64,000 bases of DNA from Blattamonas nauphoetae (GCA_033064195.1 JARBJD010000023.1:248001-312000); one strand, 5' to 3'; counted from the first letter of the stretch, positions 12,982-24,301 are shown. Numbers and translations: made by a program. The notes: generated by a model not told the origin, from the letters alone.

Positions 12982-13732
12982 TTAGTAAAATTGCGATTCC
13001 TCTTTGCGAGAGCCAGTATCCTCTTCTTCAAAGCAGTCGGAGATGAGAGGTTGGTTGATATGAGGTGACAATTGAGGAACGATGTTGATCATTCGGTTAA
13101 AAAAGCACGAGAGGTGTTGGATGATGGCCTCCCAAACATTGCTTGAACAAATCTATGTTGTTTGCTTGGGTGAGAGACGGTTAAGTTGACTTTTCCGCGA
13201 AAGCGACGAGAGTCCAAACATAGTGGAGAATATTTGTAGCACCATGATTGACCACACTGAACTGAAGGTCAATGATCGATGAAACACCCACTACATCTTC
13301 TCCTTCATTTGTGCTGACTACACTGCCTATTCCTTCGCCATTTCGAGCTTGTGTGAGAATTAAACCAGCAATGTTCATTGAATGGAAAGGATGGTCATCC
13401 TAAAAGCGCATCAACAGCCCTGAAATATCGTGTGCATCTTCTTCTACAGGATGGAACATGTTAAAATTTGCGTTGACTGTCCCCTCCTCCTGATCCGAAT
13501 TGGCTTCAAGCGATGAATGGTGGTATTCTGATTTGGATGAATGTGTTCGTTTCTGTTTGATAATGCTCTCAGAATCAGATATCGTTGATGTTATAGGAAC
13601 AGATTGATTTCATCTAATATGAGAGAGTTGGTCGAGTTTCACCTTGTAAATAATCATCAAAATTGCTTCTGGTCTCTTTTTCTTCTTAGAATTCCGAGAT
13701 GAGCGCCAATCGGGCTGAATTACAGAATTCAT
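12982..13732 (-). CDS. BCCIP/Bcp1-family protein, possibly broken
   Basis: Minus-strand coding segments resemble the BCCIP/Bcp1 family (nuclear chaperone and export factor for ribosomal and DNA-repair partners): an acidic stretch followed by VNANFNMFHPVEEDAHDI, corresponding to the conserved VNVDFEFFDP...DFHGIK block; then MNIAGLILTQ with GSVVSTNEGEDVVGV; then RMINIVPQLSPHINQPL, like the NMPPQIVPPM block. A plausible start is ATG at 13732 and the last exon ends at 12982. A TAG at 13402-13400 lies in frame between two conserved blocks and no GT-AG intron removes it cleanly. At least one short intron (about 13228-13155) is needed later. The TAG may mean a pseudogene, a sequencing error or an unresolved exon. 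It is divergent from IFT25 with 27 bp between starts. Confidence 0.5.
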
Positions 13733-13759
13733 CTGGTTTTCTCCCATAACGAGATACTG
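13733..13759. promoter_or_regulatory. 27-bp shared upstream region of two divergent genes
   Basis: Only 27 bp separate the inferred ATG of the BCCIP-like gene (minus, 13732) from the ATG of IFT25 (plus, 13760). Any promoter elements must overlap the two genes or lie within this gap. No motif was recognised. Confidence 0.35.
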
Positions 13760-14370
13760 ATGTCAACTGACCTCGCGCTGCAAAGTAATAAAAGCAACAT
13801 CACATTCTGTTCATCAAATCACAGTCAATTTCCTGCCGACGCTATGATTGATGGTGATGACAAGACGTTCTGGATTTCGACTGGCCTCTTTCCACAGATC
13901 GTCCGACTCACCTTCCCGAACACCGTTCAATGTAGACAAATTCAGTTTTTGTCAACAAATAGTTTGGTATTTTTGATCATTTCATCATCTTCTTTCTCAT
14001 CGCTCTATTGTTCCTTCTGCATTTCCGATCATCTCCACCTTTGTACAACTGAAATTCATCTCCCATCATCCACTATATCTGAATAACCATATTCTCTTCG
14101 GATTTACAATAATTTCATTCGTGATCAGTCAAAAGTTTCTCCATTTTATCAATCTCAAAAGACAACGAACAAACTGTCATCTTCCAAGACTGTCTGTACT
14201 TCATATTGTTTACTGATCATGTTATTCTACCATTCTCAGCTTTGAAACAGACACCATCACAACTCCAAAGGTTTTCACAAGACCTGAACGTAACGATGAA
14301 CGAACTTGAGATTCAAGTAGATTCTGGTCATGATGCATTTATTTCCATCCACCACTTGCGAGTCTTTTGA
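13760..14370 (+). CDS. IFT25: Intraflagellar transport protein 25 (HSPB11)
   Basis: Two exons, 13760-13961 and 14129-14370, joined across a 167-nt intron with a GTTTGG donor and GATCAG acceptor; 147 residues compared with 144 for human IFT25. The family core is clear: AMIDGDDKTFWISTGLFPQ (DIDGNxxTFWxTTGxFPQ in relatives), then the IQFLSTNIKSFSILSIS strand, and the C-terminal VDSGHDAFISIHHLRVF, equivalent to the DHFASVHSVSAEG ending. It is a jelly-roll protein that pairs with IFT27 in the IFT-B complex and carries cargo in cilia. Together with CFAP52 and the TTLLs it indicates a ciliated cell. Confidence 0.9.
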
Positions 14371-14701
14371 GTTTATCATCTCTAGTTTCTTCATTTCTCT
14401 TCCTTTTGCCACATTCATCTCACAAATCACTGTTCAAAAAAAACAGCCTCCTCAAAGAAGAAATTATCTATAAATCGAGTTTCAAATCTAATCTCATCAA
14501 TAAAAGAAGCGAGATAACTCGATAAAAGAGGGATTGAAAACACCGAAACAGAACTTGTCAGAAGAATGTTTGTGCAACGGAACAGCTTCGTTTGAGGCCG
14601 TACGAACGAGTAAAGAGAAGAATATATAAAAAGTGAACAGTACCATGAACAAAACTCCTCAAATTAGGAGGTTTGTCTTGTTCAAGCGCAAAGGTGACGG
14701 G
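14371..14701. other. Intergenic, no gene seen
   Basis: A 331-bp A/T-rich stretch between the IFT25 stop and the 3' end of the zinc-knuckle gene (tail-to-tail). No ORF, RNA gene or repeat was recognised. Confidence 0.5.
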
Positions 14702-15691
14702 TTATTGGTTTGGTGTGAATGGATCTTCCTGTCCCTTCTGTTGTCCATGTTGAGGCTTCTGTTGGATTAGAAGCTTAAATGGGCAATATTTCATGATATG
14801 GCCTGTCTTTTGGCAATGATAACAGATTCGTTTATCAGTGTTTCTGCATTCTTTGGAGTGGTGACCAGATTCTCCACATTTATAGCAACATGACTTGACA
14901 ACAAAGGTAGCGGTTTCTCTGTCATCTACTTGACGAGGGCATGTATCAATATGGTGTCCAGTCAAGCCACACCGAAAGCAGCGGAGAGTTTGTTTGCTTC
15001 GTTTTTTGATAGACGGTTGTGGATTAGCTGGAGCCAAAAAATGAGTGATATATGGATGTTTTTGTAGGGTAGTGTTGTGTAGGGTTGAATAGAGGCGAAC
15101 GAGTACTGGGTCGTTGGAGACAAATTCGATCCATTCTGAGAGTGTTGCATCTTGAGCAAACTCGCTTGGGGTTCGGCCCTTAAGATGGAAGAGGCTTCGA
15201 AAATAAAGGGTGTGAATTTTGAAGGACTCTGCAAATGCCTTCATCCGTGTCAGTATGAGTGAATCAAGAGTTGGTGAATATGTGCCTTGGGAGAGTGTAT
15301 TACCAGAATTTGGGGTATTCTGTGAAACACTAGAAGTTTCCTGGAGCTGTGGTAGTGCGGTGAGTGTGTTTAGAGAATGAGTGGATTCTAGACTTGAATG
15401 TTGTGATGTGGACATGGTGGCGTCTACGACGGTTGGTTTGGTGGGTAGAGCTGATGGATTATGGGAAGAATAGACTTGATTGAATGTTCTTCCTTCTGTA
15501 GAGATCTGTTCCTGCGGGAGAGGCCCGCTGGAGATAAAGGCGGTCTGGTTGGATGAATGAGGATATGTTATCTCTTGGGAAGAACTGATTCGAGTATGAA
15601 CCTCGTAATTACTTTTTGACCGTGGTGATGGAGGTAGTGGGAATTGAAGGTCAAGAAAGATGATATCTTCTGAGTCTTCGGACTCTGACAT
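14702..15691 (-). CDS. CCHC zinc-knuckle protein, three knuckles
   Basis: A single uninterrupted 329-codon frame with an ATG at 15691. The first about 130 residues are Ser/Thr/Gln-rich and low complexity; a middle helical part follows (residues about 140-215); then three CX2CX4HX4C knuckles lie at residues about 235-300: CFRCGLTGHHIDTC, CYKCGESGHHSKEC and CYHCQKTGHIMKYC. Such knuckles bind single-stranded nucleic acid. They occur in host RNA-binding proteins of the CNBP/Gis2 type and in Gag proteins of retroelements. No reverse transcriptase, protease or long terminal repeat is visible nearby, so a host or domesticated protein is as likely as an element-derived one. It has no intron, unlike most neighbours. 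Confidence 0.65.
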   Translation of the reverse strand: MSESEDSEDIIFLDLQFPLPPSPRSKSNYEVHTRISSSQEITYPHSSNQTAFISSGPLPQEQISTEGRTFNQVYSSHNPSALPTKPTVVDATMSTSQHSSLESTHSLNTLTALPQLQETSSVSQNTPNSGNTLSQGTYSPTLDSLILTRMKAFAESFKIHTLYFRSLFHLKGRTPSEFAQDATLSEWIEFVSNDPVLVRLYSTLHNTTLQKHPYITHFLAPANPQPSIKKRSKQTLRCFRCGLTGHHIDTCPRQVDDRETATFVVKSCCYKCGESGHHSKECRNTDKRICYHCQKTGHIMKYCPFKLLIQQKPQHGQQKGQEDPFTPNQ

Positions 15692-16016
15692 TGAAAGAAA
15701 GTCTATGGAGAGAGATCAGCTGAGGAGAAAATGAAGTCGTGGTAATTGTTTGTGGATAACAATAGGAAATGTCCACTTCACGATGGGTTCAAGAGTGAGT
15801 TTTGTAGAATGGTGTCGATCGAACTTCAACAAATGTACCTCATCCACCACTCATCGATAACGAATGGCTTGAATCAGTTCAGATATGATGTCAATACGAA
15901 ACAGAGTGATGTGAAAATAAAGAGAAGGATATGTAAAACGGCAGAAAAGAAGACGTGTTTCTCTTTTTGTTGAATTGAAACGAGATACAAGGAAGACAAA
16001 TGTCAAAAGAAGAAGC
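15692..16016. other. Intergenic, no convincing gene
   Basis: Between the start of the zinc-knuckle gene and the stop of the SNARE gene. A 75-codon plus-strand ORF (15746-15973) has no recognisable features and is probably chance. Confidence 0.4.
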
Positions 16017-16472
16017 CTACTTTTGTTTGATGAAGATTCCAGTGATTAAAACACCGACAATGGCAAGAACAATGATAAATAGCAAAACCACTAACATCTT
16101 GTCCGACCAGAGACCTCGCAGGATCTTAGAAACAAGTCTGAAAAAGAGATGATTGGTGGCAGAGAGATATACCGCTTGGCTCTGTCAAGATCGCCGTCCA
16201 TCGTTTCAAGAGTTGACGCAACGTGTTCAAGTTGCTCCGTTTGGGCTTGCAAAATAAGATTGGTTTCTTGCATGGTCTACGGAGAGTGGATGAGGTGACG
16301 TGTAAAAGAGGCTCCATACCTCGACTGCCTGCGTTGACATGTCTGTCGTCCTTTTCAATGATTGTTCGGTTGCCTGGAAAGATGGAAGAGATAAAAAGAG
16401 AAACCTCAGCGGTGTTTTGACCTGTTTCGAACTTTTGTTTTTCGTTTTGGAACTGGAGTGGGACAGTGTCGC
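16017..16472 (-). CDS. Qb-SNARE (NPSN/Vti1-like), 5' exons unresolved
   Basis: Tiny exons joined in phase: 16472-16422, 16373-16320, 16276-16173 and 16137-16017, with introns of 48, 43 and 35 nt. Together they give a SNARE heptad region (SLKRTTDMSTQAVETMQETN...LQAQTEQLEHVASTLETM...AKRLVSKILRGLWSDK) followed by a C-terminal membrane anchor (MLVVLLFIIVLAIVGVLITG) and a four-residue tail, TAG stop. The QAQTEQ and LVSKI...SDK features resemble plant/protist NPSN; Vti1 is the alternative. Qb-SNAREs act in vesicle fusion at endosomal or plasma membranes. The N-terminal Habc region should lie upstream (16473 to about 16800), but the frames there are ambiguous and I could not fix the start. Confidence 0.7.
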
Positions 16473-16806
16473 CTGAAAAAGGGGCCTGAAATTGGTCTTT
16501 TAATTCCTTAAATCTTAATTCCAGTTTGTTCTTTTTCTAGATGATCGAAAGAATGATGATGGTGTGGTTCGACAAACAAGTGTCCAGTTTTGGGCTGTAA
16601 GGTTTGTCTGTGATCCAATATTTTTGATGAGCTTTGTAAGTAAGTATATTTGACTGGCAATGATTTTTTCTTTTGTTTCCAATTGTTTTAAAGCCTAGAA
16701 TGCGAAGACAAAAAGGGCGTGCAAAAACTTCAAGAAATACGAACAATTTCATTTTTCTTTCCAAATAGAATGGGCGCTTTACCAGACAAACAGCCACAGG
16801 GCTCAA

Positions 16807-17454
16807 TCAGGAACAGATTCCTTCGCTCTAGTTGCCGACTCTCGAACAAGACCAACAGCAAACCGCCACTGTAGCTGTTAAATCCGCGCGACTCACTCAG
16901 CGGAGACAGCGGATACTCTTCGTCTCAGTGCAGATCTTCACATACTCGCCGTTCATCTTCATCCCACCTGTCTGCGATGACCTCACACGACTGCTCAACT
17001 TGGGCACGAATCGAGCATCACCGAACAAGAGAGCGAGCGAGGAACGGGTCCAACGTCGGACATGACGCTGTACTTCACACGGTCCTGCACTATTCCCTCG
17101 CCCTTAATTCAACTCATCTTGCCTTCAAATGCATTCCACTTCCAAACTGAGACAATTGGCGGGGAGAGTGTGATCTATCCTGGATCGTCTGAATATACCT
17201 ATATAACTCCACCAGAATAGAGCAACCAACTATGGAATGAAATAGATTCTCCAATTGTATCTATATTCCACAGGTGTGCTCTTGGAATACACAATTACTA
17301 AGCATGTCACTTTTCTGGTATTTTATTCACCATTGAGAAAAGTCTTTGAAAGTTCCGTCCAAGCCAGTATGGAATGGGCCATTTTAATGAGCACCAATTT
17401 CTATATCAGTTCTGGAGACGGTGGAAATGTCGAATGGGTTCGCCTGATTTTCGA
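16807..17454. other. Unassigned spacer upstream of TTLL gene
   Basis: About 650 bp between the SNARE 5' region and the first TTLL gene. Two overlapping plus-strand frames are open around 16830-17130 but lack an ATG and resemble nothing I know. This could include leader exons of the SNARE (minus) or promoter sequence for the TTLL gene (plus). Confidence 0.3.
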
Positions 17455-19990
17455 ATGAGCAGACATTACCAGAGTTCGACATCAGGTCATGACGATGATG
17501 AATATCCTTATGTGCGCCCCTGCACGCCCCAATCACGAAAGGAAGGAAAATTATGTGTCAATCTCCAGTTATGTCGATATGATATTGGTATGTCAGTTAT
17601 CATTGTCTCTCTGACTTTTTCCTTTAATACACCGTACTATATCTGTGATAACTCTGAATTCCATCATTTTTTTGTGTATTTCAATTCTACAGCGCGTTAT
17701 GTCTTTCAATATCTCGACTTTCGCGATTGCAGCAAACCTGAACACTACAGGCTCACATATCTGGATTCTGCTCCATCAATTGAGCAGCTTACTAAGCTTT
17801 CCCCAAGCCAAGTATCTTGTTTATGAGATTTATCATCAATCCATTGTGCAGATGTTGTCAAGATTTCCTCACATGGGTAGACTGTGCACAAAGGGGTCTT
17901 TCTTTAAACACATGAATCGAATGAGGCTATGTTTCCCTAATGAATATCGTTTTGTCCCAAGAACGTGGGTTCTCCCTCACGACAACGTTGAACTTCAGGA
18001 AGAATTTGGACTCGCTCAACCTCATGAAAAGCCAAGAACATATATTGTTAAACCATCATTAGGTACACAAGGGATCGGCATTTACCTTGTGCAGCGTCTA
18101 GATCAGATTCATTCCTCGAATGATCAGATTGTGGTCCAACGCTACATCGATCGTCCATTTCTCATCGACGGACTGAAATTTGACTTCCGGATTTACGTTC
18201 TTGTTTCATCAATCTCTGCCACACCTCCTGAGAATCGATCCAGTGCAGCTCCACTCTGGATTTGGATTGGACGAGAAGGGCTCGCACGATTCTGCACCAA
18301 AAAGTACGACAGCAACATCTCAGACTCCAACATCAACCAAGCATACATGCACCTCACGAACTACGCAGTGAACAAGACAAGCAAGAACTTTGTGGCGAAC
18401 AGCGATGTGGCAGAGGACGACAAAGGCAGTAAGCGCTCACTCTCCTCCGTCACAAGACTGCTCAAGCAGAAGGGGTATGACGTGGAGGGAGTCTGGAACT
18501 CCATCGCTGGGGTGATTGTGAAGACGATGATCGCAATCGCTCCGTCTCTCTTGTCGTCGTACGCACCGCATTGTTCTCAACCGACCATTTCACAACGCAC
18601 CAGTCAGCAAACACAAACACTTCAGTTCACACAACACCCTCACTCGCAATGCTTCCACATCATCGGGTTTGACATCATGCTCGACTATCGGCTTCGTCCG
18701 TGGATCATCGAAATCAACCACTCCCCTTCTTTCGTCACTGATTCGCCGTTGGACAGAAAGATTAAGTTTCAAGTGATCAGCGGCGCTGTCCGATTGATGT
18801 CGATTCTGAACGGCAAGCCGCTTGACATGGACAAACACTCGTCTTCGAAGAGTCAGACGTCGTCAGGCGATCCATCTCGGCCGCGCTCGTTCCCGCACAC
18901 CTCGCCTGATGACTTCTACAGGAACATCTACCCGCACGGGACGGAGATTGTGAACGGGCAGAGTTTGGCTGAGTTCATGTCTGTTCCGCTCGCTCAGAAG
19001 TCACCTGGTCCGATTGTCAGACAACACCCGGCGGCTTCTGACATCCATCGGCATGTCTCTCGAGAGGAGCGAAAAGAGAAAGTTCAGGCGGAGTCGCTTG
19101 AGGTTGTTGACAAAATGAATATCTTCAACGCCGCGATCCTCCATGAATCGTTTTACAGGACAGCTGGTGTGAAGCTCCCGTTTGGGGTGAAGACAGTGAG
19201 TGATGTGGGGTACTACGCGTCGTCCGAATTCAAGTCGTTCTATCGCGAATACGCCAAGCGGCTCGTCATGGCCATCAGCAACGATCCTCCACGGCCTGCT
19301 CACACGTCGGGATTCACTTCTCGTTCCACTCCTTACATGCAGCCCACACCCTTCCTTGCGCAGCAGCGTTCTGTCCAACCAGTCACGATTGTGATGTCCC
19401 GGTTTTGTCAATTTGGGAGGACTGCTGGTTTGGCTGATGGAAAGTCGTTCACACAGGCAGACATGGCCGATGTCTATCGCGATGTCACTCGCCACACAGC
19501 CCGCATTGGATCGTCCACGAACGGGCGGCAGGGCGTTGTTTCGGCGGGGGCTCCTGCGCGGACATTGAACATGACTGGCGGATCGGCGCTGATGGGTTAT
19601 GGGGAGTTCTGCCATGCTCTGATGACGTTGGCAGTGCAGCGGACACCCGATATGAGCGTCCATGATTCGGTGGTACATTTGATCAGGAAGCTGGAGGAGA
19701 ACTTCATGCAGAACACCAAAATGCCCGCTATTCCAAACATTGTCATTCTTCCCCTCCCAACACATTCGCCGTCCCGTTCCAACAGTTCGTCCCACTCACT
19801 TTCAATTCATTCGAGGGATCCTCCTCCTTCTGCCTCGCCGGGTCTTCGGATTCGGTCGAGTGACACTCGGCAGACACTGCACCGATCTCATCCAACTCCA
19901 ATCACTATCGAAGAAGAGAAAAAATCTCCTTTTCTGAAATCTTCGCGACAAAAACCATCTTCTTCATCCCAACCATCTAAGCAAGAATGA
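17455..19990 (+). CDS. Tubulin-tyrosine-ligase-like polyglutamylase/glycylase with C-terminal p25alpha-like module (TTLL copy A)
   Basis: Exons 17455-17587, 17693-17811 and 17852-19990 (introns 105 and 40 nt), 796 residues. The TTL ATP-grasp domain spans residues about 85-330: FPNEYRFVPRTWVLP, TYIVKPSLGTQGIGIYLVQ (ATP binding), RYIDRPFLIDGLKFDFRIYV, MHLTNYAVNK, KRSLSSVTRLL and FDIMLDYRLRPWIIEINHSPSF (metal/nucleotide ligands). This pattern is typical of the TTLL4/6/13 group that adds glutamates to tubulin tails on axonemes. Residues about 599-690 (SRFCQFGRTAGLADGKSFTQ...GYGEFCHALMTLAVQ) resemble a p25alpha/TPPP domain. The tail is Ser/Pro/Lys-rich. The start is chosen by match with the paralogue at 57643. 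Confidence 0.88.
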
Positions 19991-20217
19991 TGGGTCATTC
20001 AATCTTCGTTTTGCTTTTTTATTTCTGACCGTACCTCGGTTGATCAGTTTCGCGCATGTATCTCTTCATTTTCTTCATTCTGTGAACATTCACGTCCCTC
20101 ATAATTTCGTATATACCTAGTCTCAATTTTTACCATATTGAAAAAGAAACCTTTTGCCGTTTTGGTTGCCACGGTTAGATCAGAGGAACCTTTTTTTATT
20201 TTTATCCATCGGTCCAC

Positions 20218-20754
20218 ATGGCTCAATCTCTGATCCTGTTTGATGCCGCAATCAAAAAATACTTAACAGAAATAAAACTGCAACCTGAGCACTATTGTGA
20301 TTTTTGGAAAGAGTTAGATAACAAAGAAACAGCAACAAATCTCATGGTCGTCCTCATTTGTCGAGCATGTGGAATTGAACCGGAAAATCTCTCAGCTTAT
20401 GATGAACCTATCTCTTCAAAGCAACCTCCTCCGGAGAGGCGCCAGATGACAGGTTTACCCCTCTTTTCCAATCAATTTCAAACGACGTCATCTCTGCCTT
20501 GTTTTAATTATATTATAATAGAAAAAGAAGTCACTGTCTATCTTAATACTGCCTTCTACATTGCCTTTAATTTTGAGTTTGATTTGGCCAATCCGCAATT
20601 TCAAAAAGCGATCTCGACATTGTATCTCTCATTGACTGCTCAATGAAACTCTTTGTCTTTTCATGTTTTTTCTTTCAGTTCAAAATACTCAAGTCTCCCA
20701 AAATCGACATCTAGTTGGAACATGGAAGCGTACAATCTGGTTTGCTCGTTCTAA
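20218..20754 (+). CDS. Small three-exon protein of unknown function
   Basis: Exon 1 is 20218-20452 (ATG), exon 2 20522-20621, exon 3 20679-20754, with introns of 69 and 57 nt; 136 residues. Exon 1 encodes SLILFDAAIKKYLTEIKLQP...VVLICRACGIEPEN, a helical region with no recognised domain. Exon 2 continues EKEVTVYLNTAFYIAFNFEF. The exon 2 to 3 junction is less certain: another reading of 20679-20792 in a different frame is also open and looks protein-like (TWKRTIWFARSNLGSHH). It lies between the TTLL gene and the PACS-like gene on the same strand. Confidence 0.55.
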
Positions 20755-20988
20755 CTTGGGAAGTCATCATCGTTTCTCTTGATAGTTTATTCAGTCAATC
20801 TCAACATCACGAGATGATACCCATAAACAATTAAGTAAAATTATCAATATTCTCCTCCCAACAACAGGAAATTCGCTAAATTCAATTCCAAAATCACATC
20901 AACAAGTTCTGACTCCTCTCTCAAATTGTTTCTCCAATCTTTTCTTCATTTTTTTCCAGATCTTTGTCTTCTTTTGCAATTAAATCTC

Positions 20989-23900
20989 ATGAATGCAGTC
21001 GATTTTCGCTCATTCAACGCTTCCTGCTGCCTTCCAGTCAGTCGAAACCAATCTCGGATTTCAAGCGACTCGCGTCTCTCACTGACATTAATATCGAAGC
21101 CGCGAAATCCAAAAGAGTCGGTTAGTTTGATTGTTCCACCGGGATTGGGATATAACAAGCGGCCAGACATCTACGATTCTCCATACTTCAACCTCGACCC
21201 ATCACTCAATCTTCCGTTTCCTCTTCAACACATGCCTTCAATCGCCAAATTTCCGCATAATCCATCACTTTCATCGATACCCACCCAATTCATCCTTCAG
21301 CAGAGGCTTTCTCTCCCCAAAGCCCTCGGATTCTCCACCAAATCCACCCCAATTCCTCTCCCCACACTTAGAGACATTCCAAAGGAAATCCCGAAATTTG
21401 CATATCCCCTCGAGGACCCATGCGCAGATTCGAAGAAGATCTTTGCTCAGAATTTGTATCAGCACTTTTGTGACCTCCTTGTCATGCCAGACGCTCAATC
21501 ACACGTTGTTCAGATATGTTTCCATCTCGTCACTCTCCTTGAGAGGTGTCCGTGTCACGATCCAGTCCTCCTCTCGAACATTCTCCGCAATCTCAAACCC
21601 TTCACTCTCCAGCCCCAACCAATCGGTGGGACGACGCGTGTTGTGGCTGGTCTGCTTCACAGCGAACTTCTCTCGACTGGCGGTGCATGGATGATGGCTA
21701 TCGAAAAACGACTGCAAAACAGCCATCTCTTCCAGACTGTCCCACTTGTGGCGCCTCCCGATGCAGTCAACCACCCAGAAGTCGCTTTCCTCCTCGCCCA
21801 TCTTCATCCTCAACCACCGTCAGCTGATGTCCTCGTGTCATCTGTGATTGTTGACATCCTTCACAACTTCCTTCCTCTCAGGTTGGTCTCAATCGCCACT
21901 CAGATCACAGGACCTCGTGTTCCTCAGACAGCAGGCTCGTTGGTTGCGACTTCGGCCGCTCCAAAGAATGACGAGGATCTCGAATTCATCACTGAAATCG
22001 ACACGCTGAGCATTACAGCGACGAGTGCGTCACTTTGTCTGAAATCATCGGAGCTGTCAGACTACGCAAAGAAGCTCATCTCACTCCTCATCTACTCCGA
22101 ACACAACCCAGTTCGCCAGCAACTGAACGATATCAAAGCGCTTTTGCTGGAAATCATCGAACGAGGAAAGGAGGGATACGCTTCTCAGTCGTCTCAAGCG
22201 CCCCTCACAACGATGGAGCCTGTTTTGCCGGAGACCAGGCAGAAAGAGAAGGACAGTGTTGATGAAGTGGATGCCGAACCAACAGACCAACCAACGAAAG
22301 AGGGAGAACCAGCGGAGGATCAAGAGCCAGCTAAGGAGGATGAACTGGAAGGAAAAGAGCAGGGAAAAGACGAAGAACCACCGAAGGGTGACGACAATTC
22401 CGATGACGAATCCGAGTCCCAACCGCCTCCACCTGATGATGAAGATCCTCCCGTTCCGGATTCTGACTCTGACGAAGGAAGCCCCCCACCGCCAGAAATG
22501 TCGCCTGTCAACAATGCAGATCCAAATTTGGTTCGACTGTCTCAGCCAGCGCCAACTTTCAACCCAAAAACAGCTCTCCAACTGAACAAAGTGATTGACG
22601 AATCGACTCTCCCTGACCCACCTTACCTCCCTCGACCGTTCCATCCGCCTGCTCTCTTCCACACGGCAGTTTCTCCATTCCTCCTCAACAGCCAAGACTT
22701 CACACTCCTTCTGGACATCTTAACTCTCTGTCTTACCAACACTCCCACCAACTCCCCAATGCGTCTCGTCCTCGTTGGCGGGGATGTCGAGACGCACAAA
22801 CTTGCCAATGCTATATATATATTGAGTCTTCACACTCCCCAGCTTCTCGCCAGTCGGTCTCTCAACGTGTTTTTCCTTCCAATCAAACCCTCTCGGATTG
22901 GCGAGTTCATTGCTTCTGTTGACGAGTACTATCATTCGTTTGTGTACCTCCCTTGGGGCATCCAACGCACAATGTCAGTCCCAACCATGAATCTCCTTCC
23001 TCGCGGGACAGTTCTGACAACTGTGAACAACGAGCTCACCATCACCTTGAAGGAGAAGAGCGCAGGCAATGAGACCCCACCAACGGCTGCCGACTCCAAC
23101 TTGACCACTGACGCGGAAGACGAGGACGAGTCTTTCTTCAGAAGGGCTTCGAGTGGAACCGACAGTATGCATGACTCGTTTGGTGAGGCGTCAAAGGCCG
23201 AAACCCGTCTGGTCAACTCCAGCCCATACGCGTCGCAAGACGGTGTTGATTATTCTCAGTCGGTGGCTGTTTCTTTCTGTTCATCAAGCAACCACGGATC
23301 TCCATTCACATACTCTTCGTTCAACCACCACTCTCCACTCTACAACGTGGATTCCTCCCTTCAGTTCTACCTTAACTCCGCCCAATTCTCGCAGCCAATT
23401 CGGATTTGGATTGTCGAGTATTGGACTCGTGGGATCGAAGAAAAGACGATCAACACTTCGTCCACCGAGAACGCTGAAGAGGCCGACGAAAACGACGGTG
23501 ACGACGACTACGATGTCTCCACAGTTGGCCCAGCCGAGTACAATCGGTGTGTGTTCTGCGGGGACTTTGTGATGGGCTTCCCACTCTTCACATCGACACT
23601 CAACCCGCAAACGAAGAAGATGAACAAATTCTACCCGACTGGCATGAACGTGTCCTATCTTGCAGTATGCTTCTCTTCTCATCTTCTTCTCTTCTCTCCT
23701 CTTCTTCTCTTTTCTCATCATCTTCTCTTCTCTCCTCTTCTTCTCTTCTCAGCTCTCACAAGACGGTGCCCCCATGCCAGCTATGCATCACACCTCAATC
23801 AACGCGTACTACCTCTCGCTCGTCAACGTCCCCCATCCCAGCGACCATGGCTTCTCGAATGACCCCAATTCGGGTTCTCTTGAATTCACATACGCGCAGG

Positions 23901-24103
23901 ATGAAGCCCAGTTCCAGAAGAACATCATCTTTTCTCGGAAGGTCTCATCGATCGCAATCGAGTCGATGTTGGAAGGGGACACTTTCCGCTTCCTTCTGGA
24001 CGGGCAGATTTATGGGCCGGCGATGAAAGTGAAGGTGTCGATTCTGCAGACATCTGACTTTCAAGTCCCGCCGTCCATCTCGATCGCGAAATTTCTTCCC
24101 TGA
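20989..24103 (+). CDS. PACS-like (phosphofurin acidic cluster sorting) large protein
   Basis: Two exons, 20989-23664 and 23753-24103, joined in phase 0 by an 88-nt intron; 1,008 residues. The middle is a long acidic Glu/Asp/Pro segment (residues about 430-510). The C-terminal third resembles the PACS carboxy-terminal domain: MRLVLVGGDVETHKLANAIY, then RSLNVFFLPIKPSRIGEFIASVDEYYHSF, PIRIWIVEYWTRG, and an end with a RFLLDGQIYGPAMKVKVSIL strand. PACS proteins sort furin and other membrane cargo between endosomes and TGN. The match is by overall pattern from memory, so a related but distinct family is possible. A TTG-initiated extension to 20926 is in frame, but a TTTTTTCCAG sequence before the ATG suggests a leader intron. 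Confidence 0.6.
23665..23752 (+). repeat. Pyrimidine microsatellite filling the PACS-like intron
   Basis: The 88-nt intron runs from GTATGC to TTCTCAG. It is almost wholly a degenerate tandem repeat of TTCTCTTCTC-type units (about 15-bp period), forming an extreme polypyrimidine tract before the acceptor. Confidence 0.75.
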
Positions 24104-24301
24104 CTGCGAAACTTTCTTTGGTGTCCTGTTAAGTTCTTTTTCATGCTTGATGCTCTCACATTGGGTTGTATGATTGGTCACTCAAAGTTCTCACTAAAAC
24201 GAACAATAGTTGGAGTGTGTTGAGCAAGGTTATTATAAAACAGTGTGACAGTCGTCTCCAGAACTGGAGGCACTCGACGTCACTTTCCTCGAGCTAGTCT
24301 C

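Noticed and set aside
13400-13402. Alternative genetic code with TAG as Gln
   Set aside because: SEC23 ends at TAA and the SNARE at TAG exactly where family C-termini are expected, so one in-frame TAG is weak evidence.
14702-15691. Full retroelement around the zinc-knuckle protein
   Set aside because: No reverse transcriptase, integrase or terminal repeats were found nearby.
16832-17065. 77-codon ORF upstream of TTLL copy A
   Set aside because: Begins at TTG, no ATG, no recognised domain.
19001-19795. 264-codon minus-strand ORF opposite TTLL copy A
   Set aside because: Antisense shadow; the plus frame has clear TTLL and p25alpha-like motifs.
21499-22695. Minus-strand ORFs opposite the PACS-like gene
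   Set aside because: Shadow frames of a compositionally biased (Ser/Pro/Asp) coding region on the plus strand.
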